From Balneola sp. (GTDB lineage: Bacteria; Bacteroidota; Rhodothermia; Balneolales; Balneolaceae), in contig JANQSE010000010.1 in the NCBI GenBank assembly GCA_028284195.1, forward strand, positions 1 through 64,000: a stretch of 64,000 nt of DNA, in the 5' to 3' direction. Shown here piece after piece: positions 63,601 through 64,000 of the stretch. Each line of letters begins with the position of its first letter. The first letter of the stretch is position 1. Both the position numbers and the translations under genes were made by a program. A model generated the notes under the pieces. It ran no database searches. It saw only the letters and a list, made by a program, of their open reading frames with translations, and was not told where the DNA came from.

Positions 63601-63678
63601 CCCGATATCCTAACTATAGAGAGTAGCCTTTTAAACATAGTAGCAACCTTTCCAAAAAACCAGGATATCGGGTTTTTT
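63601..63678 (+). terminator. Long-loop hairpin with T-run after the radical SAM gene
   Basis: Perfect 11-bp arms CCCGATATCCT (63601-63611) and AGGATATCGGG (63662-63672) separated by 50 nt, then six T (63673-63678). It is terminator-like for the plus strand but the loop is unusually long. The T-run overlaps the stop codon of the convergent gene. Confidence 0.5.
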
Positions 63679-64000
63679 ATGCCCGAGAGTTTTGGAGTTC
63701 AAGTTGATTGCTTTCAGGGCGATAAATCAGTCTTATATTTACCTGCTCATCCTCATCATAAAACGAAAGTAAGGTTTCTCTCATAAGCTCTATTTCGTCA
63801 ATCTCTCCTGGTTTTATTTGAAGGTGGTCATAAATTTCATTTGGCACAGAAAGCATGTGCTTTAGTTCTTTATTAAGAAAATCCATGTATTCGATGTTCA
63901 ATGAATCGGTTTTTACAAAGGTGATGATGAGTGAATAGGCTACCGATCCCGCATAATATAATCGCTCATAAACTTCTTTTTGTAATCGTTTGGCATCAAT
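63677..64000 (-). CDS. Partial hypothetical protein, 5' end beyond the window
   Basis: The frame is open from the stop at 63677 to the window edge (107 residues visible). The internal ATG at 63865 and any start near 63901 are not needed because the reading continues upstream as IDAKRLQKEVYERLYYAGSV. Helical, acidic, with SVPNEIYDHLQIKPGEIDEIELM. No family is recognised and no membrane segment is visible. Confidence 0.6.
   Translation of the reverse strand: MDAKRLQKEVYERLYYAGSVAYSLIITFVKTDSLNIEYMDFLNKELKHMLSVPNEIYDHLQIKPGEIDEIELMRETLLSFYDEDEQVNIRLIYRPESNQLELQNSRA

Overview
The window looks like a chromosomal segment of a Bacteroidota-type marine bacterium, most likely the Balneola/Gracilimonas group (Balneolota). 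This is an inference from family knowledge. It rests on a T9SS/FlgD-like C-terminal sorting domain (YPNPFNPST motif) on a secreted nuclease, a carboxypeptidase-regulatory-domain TonB receptor, TAnnTTTG-like -7 promoter boxes often placed 20 nt after a TTG, weak Shine-Dalgarno signals, and moderate A+T content. Almost everything is housekeeping or core envelope biology. There is no prophage, CRISPR array or complete insertion sequence.

Layout. 1-2.4 kb: tRNA-Pro, a glycosyltransferase that seems to start at CTG, and a secreted propeller-like protein. 2.4-9.7 kb: clpC, then gpmI-rpsT on the minus strand, and divergent cmk-rpsA. 9.8-12.3 kb: a TlpA-like lipoprotein, moxR, uppP. 12.4-24 kb: the distal complex I genes. 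nuoJK is separated from nuoLMN by about 5.4 kb holding a lipoprotein, an M23 peptidase frame with no start codon (apparently a frameshifted continuation of the lipoprotein gene), a small secreted protein, an Omp85-type protein and an NhaD-like antiporter. A pterin dehydratase gene lies between nuoM and nuoN. 24-25 kb: a G+C-richer RelBE toxin-antitoxin module between imperfect direct repeats and REP-like palindromes. 25-28.2 kb: rpsF-rpsR-rplI with a candidate S6:S18 leader, then dsbD.

28.4-43 kb: a large outer-membrane protein (second apparent CTG start), an ExbB-small membrane protein-ExbD-ExbD operon, thiL, ftsH, a TonB-dependent receptor paired with a beta-helix lipoprotein behind a promoter palindrome, and a PTPS-folE2 pterin pair. 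43-51.7 kb: three tandem secreted amidohydrolases of which only the middle one keeps the HxH metal ligands, a propeller/lipoprotein pair, and a T9SS-secreted nuclease-like protein. 51.7-64 kb: a DUF255 thioredoxin-fold protein, a class III adenylate cyclase, ndk, rlmB, a glycerophosphodiesterase, pyrG-nudix, a YtcJ-like amidohydrolase, a PA0069-type radical SAM protein and a gene cut by the window edge.

How they work together. Proton-motive force is made or used by Nuo JKLMN, the antiporter and the ExbB/ExbD motor, which would power the TonB receptor. The PTPS, FolE2 and PCD genes form a scattered pterin pathway. ClpC, FtsH and MoxR cover protein quality control. The least conventional parts are the lipoprotein/M23/secreted-protein segment (13.3-15.7 kb), the RelBE island, the four-gene ExbBD operon with an extra membrane protein, and the amidohydrolase trio with two apparent pseudoenzymes. 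I did not find a clearly new multi-gene system.
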